In this document: one piece after another, positions 44,398 to 55,550 of the stretch
How positions within the stretch are numbered: position 1 is the first letter of the stretch
Layout of the letters: every line of letters begins with the position of its first letter
Assembly: GCA_021234155.1 (NCBI GenBank)
Contig: JAJEKV010000012.1
Coordinates: forward strand, 8,894,448 to 8,958,447
Origin: Isoetes taiwanensis
Lineage: Eukaryota; Streptophyta; Lycopodiopsida; Isoetales; Isoetaceae
Direction: 5' to 3'
Length of the DNA: 64,000 bases
Made by a program: the position numbers and the translations under genes
Notes under the pieces: generated by a model
The model's database searches: none
Told to the model about the DNA's origin: nothing
What the model saw: the letters and a program-made list of their open reading frames with translations, nothing else

Positions 44398-45789
44398 CTA
44401 AGAGCTAGGTCCCCCCCGAGGAGGTGGTGGCAGCGGTCGGTGTCGTAGCAGAGTCACCCCTGGGTCTAATGTGGCAGCCGCAATGGAGGCAACCTCTGGC
44501 GGATAGGCAACAGCCAATGGGGCCACCGTCAGGAGCTTCATACTCATCCAGGGTGCAATGTCCTGTCCCAAGGCCGTTAGGGCAAGATCCCATCGTACGA
44601 GTACATACGTAAACGTACGATAGGGAAGCTTCTTGTGCCCGGCCAAGGTGGAAAGAGCACGGAGGGTCCACCGTGAAGCTTCGGCCTCCGGCCCTAAATC
44701 TCGGGCTATAAAAAGAACTTGCCCCTGTCGAAAAGCTGATAAGAAGAAGCGAGTAAGGTGGTTTCCCAATACCTTCCCTTGCGGGGTCTGTGACGTGGCC
44801 ACCTCCTTGTCTAAGTCCATAGGGACTTCTTCTTCCTTGAGTTCTTGCTGCTCTTCCTTCAAGTGAGCAGGATTATGGTATAGATCCTCTCCCTCCTCAT
44901 CCGAACCGGAGGGAACCTCAACCATATTAATATTCGGGACATGAGGTCCCATAGCTGTAAAGGCATCCGGTGAAGGCTGAGAGGGCGGATCCTGCATCAC
45001 CAGTTCCCGAAGCCGTAGCAAGGTCTCAGCTGGCTCTAAGGTCTCCTGGTGGAATTGGAGTAGCTGCTGCACCTCCTGAGGAAGCTCAATAGGAGCGAAG
45101 TCGATGAAGTCATCCATACAATACTCCGCTAATTCATACAGTACATGGTCCTTGCGCCGGCGCTTAAACCCAGCCACCATGTGATAGGTCTAGATGATAT
45201 CATCCAAGAGAAGATATTCTTGCCCCTGGTGATACACAACTGGAAGGGCGTCTAGCCCTGACAAGCGTGCAGCTTGTTCCCGGCGTGGTGGCATCTCCTC
45301 TCCCAACTGCTTCCAACGGGCGAAGTCACCCATGCCTATATGCTCGTCTTCTCCCTCCTCAGAAGATTCAGGAAGTTTGCCTTTCTCTGCCGGCAAGGTC
45401 TCATCCTCGACATATTGATCCATGAGGATGGCTAGGGCGAAGGCAACTTCAAGATATTGTCGCCCGTGATGCTGGACAACGGGCAGGTGCTTACCCCATC
45501 TAAGCTTTCCTTTCAGCACATCATATGCGTGGGTGTCACCCCCTAGCATATCCCGGACCACATCCCGTTCTAGATGCAACTGGGGAGGATCCCCAAGAGG
45601 AATACACAAAGGAAGCATCTCCTCTGTGTAAAACTCTAGGAATCCAGCATAGTCTGGGTGCCGCTGCATATTAGTGATGAGATCAAGGCGCTGACATGGC
45701 AAGGGCCGTAACAGGTCGAAGGGCACTTGCGGATCCCAATGCTCTCCATCTTGGTACCATGCAAGAAGGTCGGTGGCAGCCATGGGCAC
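44398..45789 (-). pseudogene. Outer element accessory ORF2, acidic protein with one amber codon
   Basis: Read through TAG 45190-45192 it is 463 codons; the two halves are in one frame. Blocks: MAATDLLAWYQDGEHWDP, LPVVQHHGRQYLEVAFALAILMD, an acidic patch (ESSEEGEDEH), YLLLDDII (then TAG), HVLYELAEYCMDDFIDFAPIELP, a second acidic patch (SGSDEEGEDLYH...LKEEQQELKEEEV), and FFLSAFRQGQVLFIARDLGP with a hydrophobic C-terminal domain. The order and spacing match ORF2 of the inner element, although direct identity is low. No known domain. Conservation beside the H3-like gene suggests they act together; the histone-chaperone idea is speculative. Confidence 0.75.
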
Positions 45790-45955
45790 TGGAAGGGAGG
45801 AGGAAGGAAGAAAAACAGATATAACAAATGAAATGAAACCTTGAAGATCCTTTTTAACCCCTTTTATTTATGCTGACGTCTTTTTAATACAAAATAAAAA
45901 GTTTTTATTAAATATCAAAAAAAATATTTACAATGCGAAAACCCTGCAAAATGTG
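45790..45955 (-). other. Spacer between H3-like gene and ORF2 (outer)
   Basis: AT-rich, 166 bp, no hairpin of the type found in the inner element was seen. Confidence 0.5.
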
Positions 45956-47215
45956 CTAAGGATGCTCCCCCCGAATCCTGCGGGCGAGGGCTAAATCCTT
46001 AGGCATTATGGTGACCCTCTTTGCGTGGATCGCGCAAAGATTGGCATCACCAAAGAGTGCCACCAGATAGGCCTCTGCAGCCTCTTGGAGCGCCAAAATG
46101 GCAAAAGTCTGGAAGCGGAGGTCGGTTTTGAACTCTTGGGCGATCTCCCGAACCAACCTCTAAAAGGGGAGCTTCCGTATCAGAAGTTGGGTGGACTTCT
46201 GAAACTTACGGATCTCCCGTAAGGCGACAGTACCGGGTCGGTACCGGTGGGGTTTCCTTTGTGGAGCTGGGTTGGGAGGCGGCCCCCTTTGTGCAGGCAC
46301 AGTCTTGGCCCCAACAACTGGTCGGGACGCATCCACCCGCTCCTGCCACCGACTGGAGCTCGCGTTCTTCCCAAAAGCCCCGATAGTCTTTAGCTTTTCC
46401 TTGTATTGACTGTCGGACTTCCGGGCCACGGATTTCCTCCGGTGCTTAATGGTCGTATGCTCCGTTGGGGTTGGGCCCTGCCCACTTCCTGATCCCCCAT
46501 CACGTTGCTGATCCGGCTGCTCTTGCCGGGCATTCTCCTCCTTTTCCTTTTGAATTCTTTCCTGCTCCTCCTTGTACTCCCGAGCTCTCCGGAGGTCTTC
46601 TTCAATCTCATTGTATCGTCGCTCTACAATGCGACGAAGGAGTTCTGCATGGTATCGATCGGGCCGCTGGCTCATATCCATCTGAATCGTTATTAAATAA
46701 TCTATGCTGATGTCAGGGATCTCTCCCCACGTGAAGCTCTGAGAAGCTTCATGCCATTGGTATGGGGGAATCTCGATGGCTCTGCCATCTATAACGGCAA
46801 CTCCATCTCCGAGATACCGGTATTCCCTACCTCGAGCCGCCGTATCGGCTCGTTCTATCTCCCTGTGGTCATCCTCCCCGGCCAAGTTTCTGATACGGTC
46901 GGCCTCTGTCCTTATGTCCTCCTCTTCAGTGTGGCCTTCACATTCGGGAGGATAAAACTTTATTAACATCATGACCAAGTCAGGTTGCTCGGCCATGGTG
47001 TAAGGAAGCTGGCGGAGGTTCAGTCGGATCAAAAACGGCTCCGAGAAATGGTAGATGGGATAGGGAATCCTATCATTGTTCTCAAATCGGTTTACCAACT
47101 CGTCCAAAAGTATGTCGATGAAGGCCGGGTCAGTAGCCATATGCCGGGCGATCAAGGCATAAATCTCGGCTATAATAAGGGTAGTGGGGTCCACAGTACT
47201 CTTGGTGTTGGCCAT
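45956..47215 (-). pseudogene. Outer element histone H3-like protein with near-canonical histone fold
   Basis: 420 codons with one amber (TAG 46157-46159). The N-terminus [10 protein letters not shown] echoes the H3 start MARTKQTA. About 270 residues of unknown, charged protein follow (coiled-coil-like [21 protein letters not shown]; basic [18 protein letters not shown]). The C-terminal ~97 residues are an H3 globular domain: [28 protein letters not shown], [TAG for Gln], [57 protein letters not shown]. Tyr at position 41 and Leu at 90 match plant H3.3 rather than H3.1; loop 1 has normal length, so it is not CENH3. Residues of the H3-H3' four-helix bundle (C110, H113, D123) are kept. It is the first gene after the PBS. 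It was probably able to enter nucleosomes before the stop arose. Confidence 0.93.
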
Positions 47216-47501
47216 GGCTTATGGTGCTGAGGTCTAGGAGAACAGGCGGTAGGGCGCTTGCGGCTAGGGAAGCGGTAGTGAAGGCACTAGGGTTGGCGAA
47301 GAACCAGGGTGAAGAAGCAAGGTCAGGTCCGGCGGCTATGGCGGGCGTCGGATCCGGCGGGCGGAGGCGCGAAAGGCAAGGCGGACGTAATAACTTTAAC
47401 GACCGCTTAACTTTTAAATTTTTTTTTAAAAAAATTTCTTATTAACTTTTTATTTCTTTATTAAAAAAATATTTATACGGCGGGAATACGCGGAAAAATA
47501 C

Positions 47502-47579
47502 GGTCGGGCGCCGACGGCATTCTACGCGCTCCCACCGCGACTGGGGGTCGACGAAAAGCAAGCGGCGCCCGGGTTGACC
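47502..47579 (-). repeat. GC-rich leader repeat, copy 1 (outer element)
   Basis: On plus it opens GGTCGGGCGCCGAC and closes GGCGCCCGGGTTGACC, which can pair as GGTC/GACC and GGGCGCC/GGCGCCC around a bulge. Confidence 0.75.
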
Positions 47580-47608
47580 TTCGGGCCCGGGTTGACTCAC
47601 GACGGTAT

Positions 47609-47686
47609 GGTCGGGCGCCGACAGCCTTTTAGGCTCTCCCACCGCGACTGCAAGGCGACAAAAATCAAGCGGCGCCCGAGTTGACT
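47609..47686 (-). repeat. GC-rich leader repeat, copy 2 (outer element)
   Basis: Same ends as copy 1 and the shared core CTCCCACCGCGACTG; an internal AGCC-TTTTA-GGCT stem is present. Confidence 0.75.
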
Positions 47687-47988
47687 TTCGGGCCTTCTCC
47701 CAACCGTTTTTCCGCCAGCGATGACTGTCCTAAGGTATTTGGGGTACGCCCGATCCAATGGAACCACTTTCTCCCTCATCTGAACTACCTACAAAAATTT
47801 ATAACCCCTCCAAACTTGGGGTCTCCAGTTGCCCTAAACTTATTAAGACTTATAGCCTACTACATCAACCTAGCACAGAACCAAACATCAAAGAGCTAAA
47901 CAATCACTCCAGCTTAACTACTACCTAACTACCGAACTAACGAGTTAGGGTTTGGTCAGTGCTATGATTTCGAGCAATCGAAATCACG

Positions 47989-48000
47989 GCTCTGATACCA
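47989..48000 (-). promoter_or_regulatory. Primer-binding site of the outer element
   Basis: Minus strand TGGTATCAGAGC, initiator-Met tRNA type, one base inside the 5' LTR. Confidence 0.92.
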
Positions 48001-48001
48001 C

Positions 48002-49615
48002 TGTGACGCTCCCTGAATATATACGACCCCCGACCGTATACATACGGGGACTTTCCCCTCCCATGGCAATCCATCTCGCCATGAACAGGGCCCTCCGTCT
48101 GACCCGGGCCATCTACGTAGAGATGCTCGAGTGAAGGACACGGAGGTGTCATTCGGCCCACGCCTTCGATGGGCTACTACGTCGCGGAAGCATGAATACA
48201 AGGGTTAGCACACAGCATAAATCATATATAAATAACCACCACGAAGGGTAGCGCATCCATCCAAGTACCAACGGCAAAGAATATGCATTTAAACCTAAGA
48301 AAACACCCTAAATCCCAGGTTCTACCCCGGTTCAGACTCCGGTGAGGATGGACTGACGGCTTGGTCTCAAGAGATCAGCAGACAGAGGTATAACCTGGCG
48401 TTGGCTGGCATAGAACATCGGCTAGGGTTGTCCACTCCATCCGCCCCTCCTGTGCACACTTTGCAGATGGGTCGATTCACGCTATGGCTTCGCTATAGCC
48501 TTCCGGAGACGCAGACTCAAGGTATCACCCTTTTGAGCATACTCCAGGGTTCATGATGCCCCGGTCTGATGAGGCAGGTCAGGGAAGTGTCCCCTTCCAG
48601 GATCACAGTGGTTCCATGGGTGAGCTAGAGAATACGTGCCACATCAGCGACCCCCGCATCCGTACCCAACTTACTCACCCTAATTCTACTCAAAGTGCAA
48701 GATGCTCCATACGGATCACACCTCTACACCCAGGGAGTGTCAGACCCATACCCGGCCTTCTACGTGACCGGCTATCAGGCTATCAGGCCTAGCCCACTGT
48801 AGGAGTCTCAGGAGCCTTTTATGTTCGTGCAAGACCCTACCCCCACTTCACCACTGCGTCCCTTCTCTGGTGCTAAGCCAGACCATAGCGTCTATGACCC
48901 GGTGGTCTCTTGTACACAGGCCGCATCTAATGGGAATATTACAGGGCTCTATCTAGGAGTATATGAGCTCGGAGGTCTCTACCCCCTTTAAACCCCTGTT
49001 TAATGGAAGCTACCGAAATACTTCATAGATACATCAATCATTTCATAACAGAGCACCATTCATAATTGAAATGAAATCCTACTTACCAAAGAAGGGTTAA
49101 TCTCAACAAAGGCAATCAGAAAAGAGTACTGAAGTACTATCCTACAAATCACAAGCTAAACTACTACTAACCCGTGTTTCGGCTGGAACCATTATCGTGG
49201 GGTGCTTCCATAGTGCTGTAGCTAGGGTGGCAGCGACAGCTAGTGGTTGTTCAGCGATTTGGTGAAGTCAGCAACAGTTCTTGGGCGCTCAACTGCTCCT
49301 TGGGCGCTCTGCTGGTTCGATTATGGTTGATATGGGGGTGGTGATCCACCTTGATGGTTCCAATTAGTATTCACCATGCTGGCCAATCGGGTTTGGCCAG
49401 GTGGCGCCTTCCCAAACCATAATTAGCTTAATTATCCTTCTTAAATATCAATTCCTTAATTATAGGTTATTATCCTTAATGGTTAAATTAGCATAGCTAA
49501 TTTAATCCCTTTTAGGTCAACCCCCTAGGTTACCATACCTCATGGTGGCGTACCTATGCTAGGTGACGTGTCAATGTATTTATATGTATACCGTATAAAT
49601 ACTTAGAACGTCACA
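48002..49615 (-). repeat. 5' LTR of the outer element
   Basis: 1614 bp, pair of 25238-26848. In sense orientation it starts TGTGACGTTC like the inner LTR. Confidence 0.92.
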
Positions 49616-50097
49616 GGACATCAGTTACTGATCAGCATCCTGTTCTACAGACTAGACCACCCTCTCTTCCTGGTCATGTAGCTTCCTTACCTAAAGGGCG
49701 TGCTGATATAGCTATGGGACCACGAAGTAATGCCTTCTCTAATGCATTCTCAGATGCTCATATTGCAGGCCCTTCTATGGGTGTAATGTGCTTCCCAACG
49801 AGAACTGGAAACATGATAGGGGGCCCTCTTCAAAACATGCATGCAAACACAGGATGGACGGGGCAACCATCATCAAGAAACCTCAGTGCAATAAATTTGA
49901 ATTCTGTTCCGACGGCACCTCAAGTTGCATGCTTCATTGAATTCAATCCAAGCAATTCTGGAATGACCCCTTCAAACATGACTTTGTCAAACTCTGAAGT
50001 TCGCACTGCTCTTCTCACAATATTCTACCAAGGTCCGGTGTTCTCAAAAGAGCAGAATCTCAATAGACGGCCACGTCAAAGTTCAGAGCTTGACTAA
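49616..50097 (+). pseudogene. Host gene exon, right part
   Basis: From the right TSD copy (49616-49620) the frame reads TSVTDQHPVLQTRPPSLPGH, then LPKGRADIAMGPRSNAF and on to a stop at 50095-50097. The joined frame with 25056-25237 is about 220 codons without a stop. The protein is rich in Ser, Asn, Pro and Met and not recognised. The last codons may belong to the A-run and LINE that follow (50095 onward), so the natural end is uncertain. Confidence 0.5.
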
Positions 50098-50791
50098 AAA
50101 AAAAAAAAAACCAATAGAACCCTACCCTTGTAAAATGGAGGCCGGTCGAACAGCCAGCCACGGCAGGGCTAGGAAAATCTGAAGCCAAAATCACCATGCT
50201 AGAATTCACATTCATCAGGAGACTGCTCCCATCTTGCAGCGGAAGATCTTCCCGATGTTGGTCTGGCAAATACGCCTTCGAAATTGGGCGACACAAAACC
50301 GAGAGTAAAAACATGGCATTGTTGCCTGGGTCCTTTTTGGGTTGCCCCTAGGGGGGCAAACCCTCGTTTATGTGGGTTTGTGGGATATACTGAGTATATG
50401 CTGGAATATACTCAGTATATGTTGATGACTACTAAAAACCCTTTGTTCCCTGTAAATGCACGGTCAGTTGCGTTGTGGATCAAGGATGTTCTGGACCGGG
50501 TAACTGGCAGCTCCAATCTGATGAATAAGAATACAGCAGGGAGCGATAAATTTGCTTATGGCTTTAGATCCGGTGGTTTTGGAAGCCCAAGATGAGATCG
50601 GAGGGATTCGGCACCGCACATTTTCCACAACCAAGCAACCGTTGCCTTGCCCATGAAAGGTAGTCAGACCCCTGCCATTTTGCATCTTCATCTATCCGGA
50701 ACTGGAGTTGCAGGTACAATCTTTTCTCCGTGGACGATAAAATCATATTCTATTCTATTCTATTCTATTCTATTCTATTCTATTCTATTCT
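50098..50791 (+). mobile_element. 5'-truncated LINE 3' end with (TATTC)n tail
   Basis: TTTTCTCCGTGGACGATAAAA at about 50723-50743 matches the 3' end motif of the LINEs at 13950 and 21845. It is followed by nine TATTC units (50746-50790). No RT or zinc motif remains. The left limit is a guess, set at the A-run at 50098-50110. An inverted repeat of 15 bp lies at 50385-50420. Confidence 0.5.
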
Positions 50792-53700
50792 GTTAGGATA
50801 CTTAAGAATTTATAAAGCTTTAAGATAGCAGATGGCAAGCTTCCTGGGAAAATTCCGAATGCAATGACGTGATATGGCGGGGAGCTCCATTTGTGAATGT
50901 TTATTATGTTTTCTGAAAAAACGATTACAATGCCATGCATGTTGATTATTTGGTGTGCCCAGCTTGCTATGGTTTGATTCTTGCTATTCAGACTTTTTTT
51001 CTCATGGTTTCTATATTTCGAACATATGATTATGGCAGTAGAATACAACTTTCCTGAAAACTATCATGCCCCAAATGATGGCACCACAGAACATATGGCC
51101 TGCAACGGTCTCCTTATTGTACCTTTTGCTGATGTTATCGCATAGACCAGAATGCCTCGGCAACGTGACCTGGTGCCTTAAAATTTACAGTGGCTTAAAT
51201 TGCATAGAGTACTAAATTTCATTGCCGAGCCTGTCTCAATTTGTAGATGATATGTGGAGATTTTTAATCATCTGTTTGTCTCGATTTTGTGACAACTTGG
51301 AGCATTGAGCAGTGTACAATATTAAAAGCGGGTTCATGCTGTTTGTAGTGCAGGTTGACATAGAAATTTCCAAATTGTGTAAGCTTCTATTAACCATGGC
51401 GATTCTATGGATTGCGAGGTATTTTTCTATCCCCTTAGACAATTTCTGTAGATTAATTTAGCGATTTGCAAACTTAGAGGATGTAACAAGTGAATTTATG
51501 CTCACCACTAATGCAGGAGACATGCTACATTAGTTTTATGCATCCTGCAGTGTGTTTGAGAACATGCATGCCATAGACAGCAAACATGCATGTGTGACTC
51601 TAGCCCCATGTTATGGGTTTCGTCCCATACTTCAGCTACTATTGACTATTGTACAACAAACAAGAGCAAAGTGGTTAAGAGCAATTCATCTCCATACTCA
51701 ATTGGAGTACAAACAACCACTCAGATGGCACTGTGCATACTAGGATCTGGAGGGCCGCAGTTATCAGTGAATCTAGCAAGTCTTTCAATCAGTCTGAGAC
51801 TGAATTGATGATGCATCATTTCCATCAAGCAATATGGCAAACACAGATGGCAGCAATGCAACATAATTGGAATCACCACCCTAGAAAACAAGGTCAATTG
51901 CCAGCGCATAAACAACAGTAGATCCACATGCATCTGTGCAGTTCTCTTGAATGATGAGCATGTTGCTAGCATTATAATTGGGTGTCTAAGATAGTTTCAT
52001 AATCATTGATCAGCAAGGAAAACATAAAAACCTAAATGAGGAAACAAAGCATAAAGTGATCTAATATTGACATTCACTTGAAGAAGAGACACACAATTTC
52101 CAGGGTCAGGAGCCTTGGTCGTGTGAGCTATTTCTTCCAGATTCTGCTCCTTGAATTGTGCTAAGATAGAAACTTATGACGAACCCTATTACGACCTTGT
52201 CATGATTTTAGTTTGGGCATTGACTCTTCAAGCAGGAGCCAGTGGACCCCTGAATTCATTTCCTTTGATCCGTGCTGCATCATAACAGTATCATTGGTTA
52301 AGACCTTTTGCAAATAAAGGGCATTATTATTAGCAAACTTCATGAAGCCCCAGCAAAATTTCAGTTGTTAAATTTGAATAACTAGGGGGGGGGGTGCCCA
52401 CCTTCCGTGCGTTTGCCCAGCTTACGCCACAAAATTCGTACCAGATTCTAGATTCCGCTCACATAAGCCCAAGAATCATGCACCCAGACCACCTACCACC
52501 TACAATCGTGCTGCTTCATGAAAAATGAACTAAAAATAAGGGTGCATGCTAGATGGGCAGGTTGGGATGGACAGCAGATTGGCCTACTTTGAAGGCCTAT
52601 AACTCTGGTTGTGGACACCCGATTGCCTTGATTATTTGTTTCTATGAACAAATTAGGTCTCAAGCTTTCTAGAACATTGTTTTTTTTCTTGTTTTGATAA
52701 AAAAATCCAAGCCTCTCCTCTGTTCAAACTTAAATGCACGATTCATGGGCAACCCCCTTCCGTATGTGTGCAAAGATGAACATAAAGCACTGAACATTCA
52801 ACGTATTAATCCCAAACGGAGACCCCTTTATTGTGACATGGTTGCTTTGAAAGAGAACTTTATATTCATTAATTCTACCGTTCTCCACAAATCCCAAATG
52901 AACAAACTCCTACAAACATTAAACATTTCAAACTTATAGCTCAAATATTCTCAAATAATTTCTTAACCCCAAAATAAAGGCTAGCTTGATGAGTGTTTCT
53001 TGCCCAAAATAAAGGCTAGTGTTTCTGCCCAAGGAACTTCTATTCATGCATACTATTGGTTTCCAATTTCTCACTACATCTCATGTCCAACAATAAAATA
53101 TCAAGCCATAACTTATTAATCAAGGTTTTAGATGAAAGGGTATCTGAAGTAAATAACGTTGGCCAACTATTTCATTTGTTCATATGGGTTTTTGAATCTC
53201 GCATCCTTTTTGCAGCTAATTGAAAAATGCAGCTTTTGTCTAGAAGAAAAATGGTTGCATAAAGATGAGGAGCAATGTTGCCTTTTTTCTCATATGTGTT
53301 TGAGAGGACTAACCTAATGGTTGAATGCCATACATAGAACACCCTATGGGTGAACTAGCTAGGACATAAGGGAAGAGCCACTCTAATAATTTTCTAGCTA
53401 GATTGTATCTTAACATTGTCGTAAAAATTGACCATGGTTGTGTGCTTTTATGATGTCTTTACAAACTTGAGAGTGTGTTGCTTGACAAACAGGGAAAGGA
53501 ATGACTATGATATTCTAAGGTCTATTATTTAGATTAGGTTGGTCTTCAAAACATTTATGTACACATGCCTTTTAATTAAGGTAGAGCTATTAGAGGTTGC
53601 ATTACAGATTCCATAGTCTTGTGAATGTTGCCTTTTTTTATTAAGTCTCTTGACATTTTTGAAGGGTAGTTTAGATAAGGTATATCTTTATTTAGTTGCA

Positions 53701-54976
53701 GAATATGCAGTCTGTTGTGGAAACAATGGGCTTGGAAATCTTTCCATCTCAGTTCTTCCAGTAGTACAAATTCATCCTATTTAAAATTCCATACAGTGTA
53801 GAGGCATTTTATGTGTTTAGACTCTTCTTCATATATGCAAATCCATCAGCATAAAGGCATATCATGGATTATCATATTTAAAATTCCAGAAAGTTCAGAG
53901 GCATTTTATGTATTAAGACCTTGTTCTTCATACATGCTAATCCATCAGTATAAAGGCATATCATGCAGACCTCTTTGATGAAACATCTTGCATAGCAAAT
54001 TAGATTGCGGTCTAAACATGTCCATATAGGAGTATGGTGCACCTATTTCAATACAGTGTAATTTGATGGACATGATTGCTCTAGAATCAATTATATTACG
54101 TATATAAGTCTTGCAACATACATTCCTTAAAACTGAGTGAATTAGGGACAATGAATTAAGATCCATGATTTGTATTTGTTCTAGGGTTATTTGTTTTTAG
54201 ATTTGATCACCAGGCACGTTTCTAAATCATATTTTCTACATGAAGATAAGCCATGTAACAGCCATTCATGAACATGTTGCAGGCTGATTGGCAGGATATA
54301 AGCTCGATAGAGATGTAGGTCGCACATATTTGCAAACTTTTGACCCTTATAATTTCCGTCAATCATGAAAGAGCTGACCTGGGCTTGAAAGAGCTGACAT
54401 GGGCTTTCATCTTTTCTTATTTCACGCTTCACTTCCGGAGGCCGCATCTTACCACTGTCATTGTGATCAGCCAGGTAAGAGTTTTGTAAGCATTTGAGTA
54501 TTTATTATATTGTGTGCAAAAATGATAAAGAGGAAGCGTTGTTTTGTTTTTGATTTGCTTGGTGGGCATTTATATGCAGCATTTCCGTGTGGTTCAAACT
54601 AAAAAAGAGGTCCATTTCAACACCTACTAGACATCTAAGAGGGCTACACTATATATTTAAAATCGACTGTACTTGTAGCTAATTTGTTGACACAAGGCAA
54701 CACTCTAAGGATTGCACTTGCTTCTCCATTATGTTTGGAAAGTTCAATGCACTCGCTTTCTTATAGAAATTACGAACATTTCATGTTGATTCAGATGTAT
54801 CATGAGTTTATATATATTTCATTTCAGAGGCACAATTTTAAAGCTAGCTTTCTTTGTTTTGTCAAATGCATAGGCAATAAAAAACGTGTCTTTTGGGCAA
54901 TATTGAATTAGGTAGAAGGCCTCGAAATTGAGGGCTTTTTGTTGCTTCTCAAAGCAACTCTATGATAAGATTCCCT
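50792..54976. other. Intergenic stretch, nothing recognised
   Basis: Many short open frames on both strands, none with a domain. A G-run sits at 52385-52393. No RNA gene was identified. Confidence 0.5.
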
Positions 54977-55487
54977 CACAGATTTTGGTTGTAGCCCTTC
55001 GGTTTACATCCCAAGACCATTATGCAAGTCTTGGCAGAAATATTTGCAGTTAAAAATTAGATTCGAGCAATGAAGTTGACAAGTCACAGGATTACCGAAG
55101 ATTGGTCGTGAAGTCAACCTTCGGAAGTTGGTTGTTAAGACTATGGTTCATATATAGCCAATAGAATAGATAAAGTGCCATTTTGTTCGTGGAAGTGAAA
55201 GTATCACTTATCTATGGTTACCATTTTGGCCACTCACAGATTTTGGTTACCAAATAAAGAATGGTTATATAGGCCTTCAGTTTACATCCTAAGACTATTA
55301 TACAAGTCTTGGCAGGAATATTATTTGCAGTTAAAAATTAGGTTCGAGCAATGAAGTTGACAAGTTGCAGGATTATCGAAGATTAGTCGTGAAGTTGATC
55401 GTTAAGATTATGGTTCATATATAGCGAATAAAATAGATAAAATGCCATTTTGTTCGTGGAATTGAAAGCACCATTTATCTATGGTTA
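54977..55487 (+). repeat. 258-bp unit, two tandem copies
   Basis: CACAGATTTTGGTT...ATCTATGGTTA occurs from 54977 and again from 55235 with about ten percent divergence. A third, partial piece (AAAATGCCATTTTCTTTACGG) follows to about 55550. Confidence 0.8.
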
Positions 55488-55550
55488 ATGTAGCTAATAG
55501 AAGTAATAAAATGCCATTTTCTTTACGGGATAGAAAGTAACGCTTATCAA

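Larger units (their letters stand above)
47216..47988 (-). other. Leader of the outer element
   Basis: Contains two GC-rich structured repeats and an AT-rich stretch (47385-47470). No reading frame with a recognisable domain. Confidence 0.6.
25238..49615 (-). mobile_element. Outer Ty3/Gypsy element with H3-like gene (minus strand), carrying a nested relative
   Basis: Two LTRs of about 1.61 kb with TGTGACG/CGTCACA ends and 5-bp TSD bound it. The initiator-Met PBS lies inside the right LTR and a polypurine tract inside the left, so it is transcribed leftward. Order: 5' LTR, PBS, structured leader, H3-like ORF, acidic ORF2, ORF3, gag with CCHC knuckle, protease, RT, RNase H, [inner element], integrase, chromodomain, PPT, 3' LTR. 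Without the 11.2-kb guest and one guest TSD it would be about 13.1 kb. Chromodomain and D-D-E spacing suggest a chromovirus-like lineage. Stops and frameshifts in most ORFs make it defective. Confidence 0.93.
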
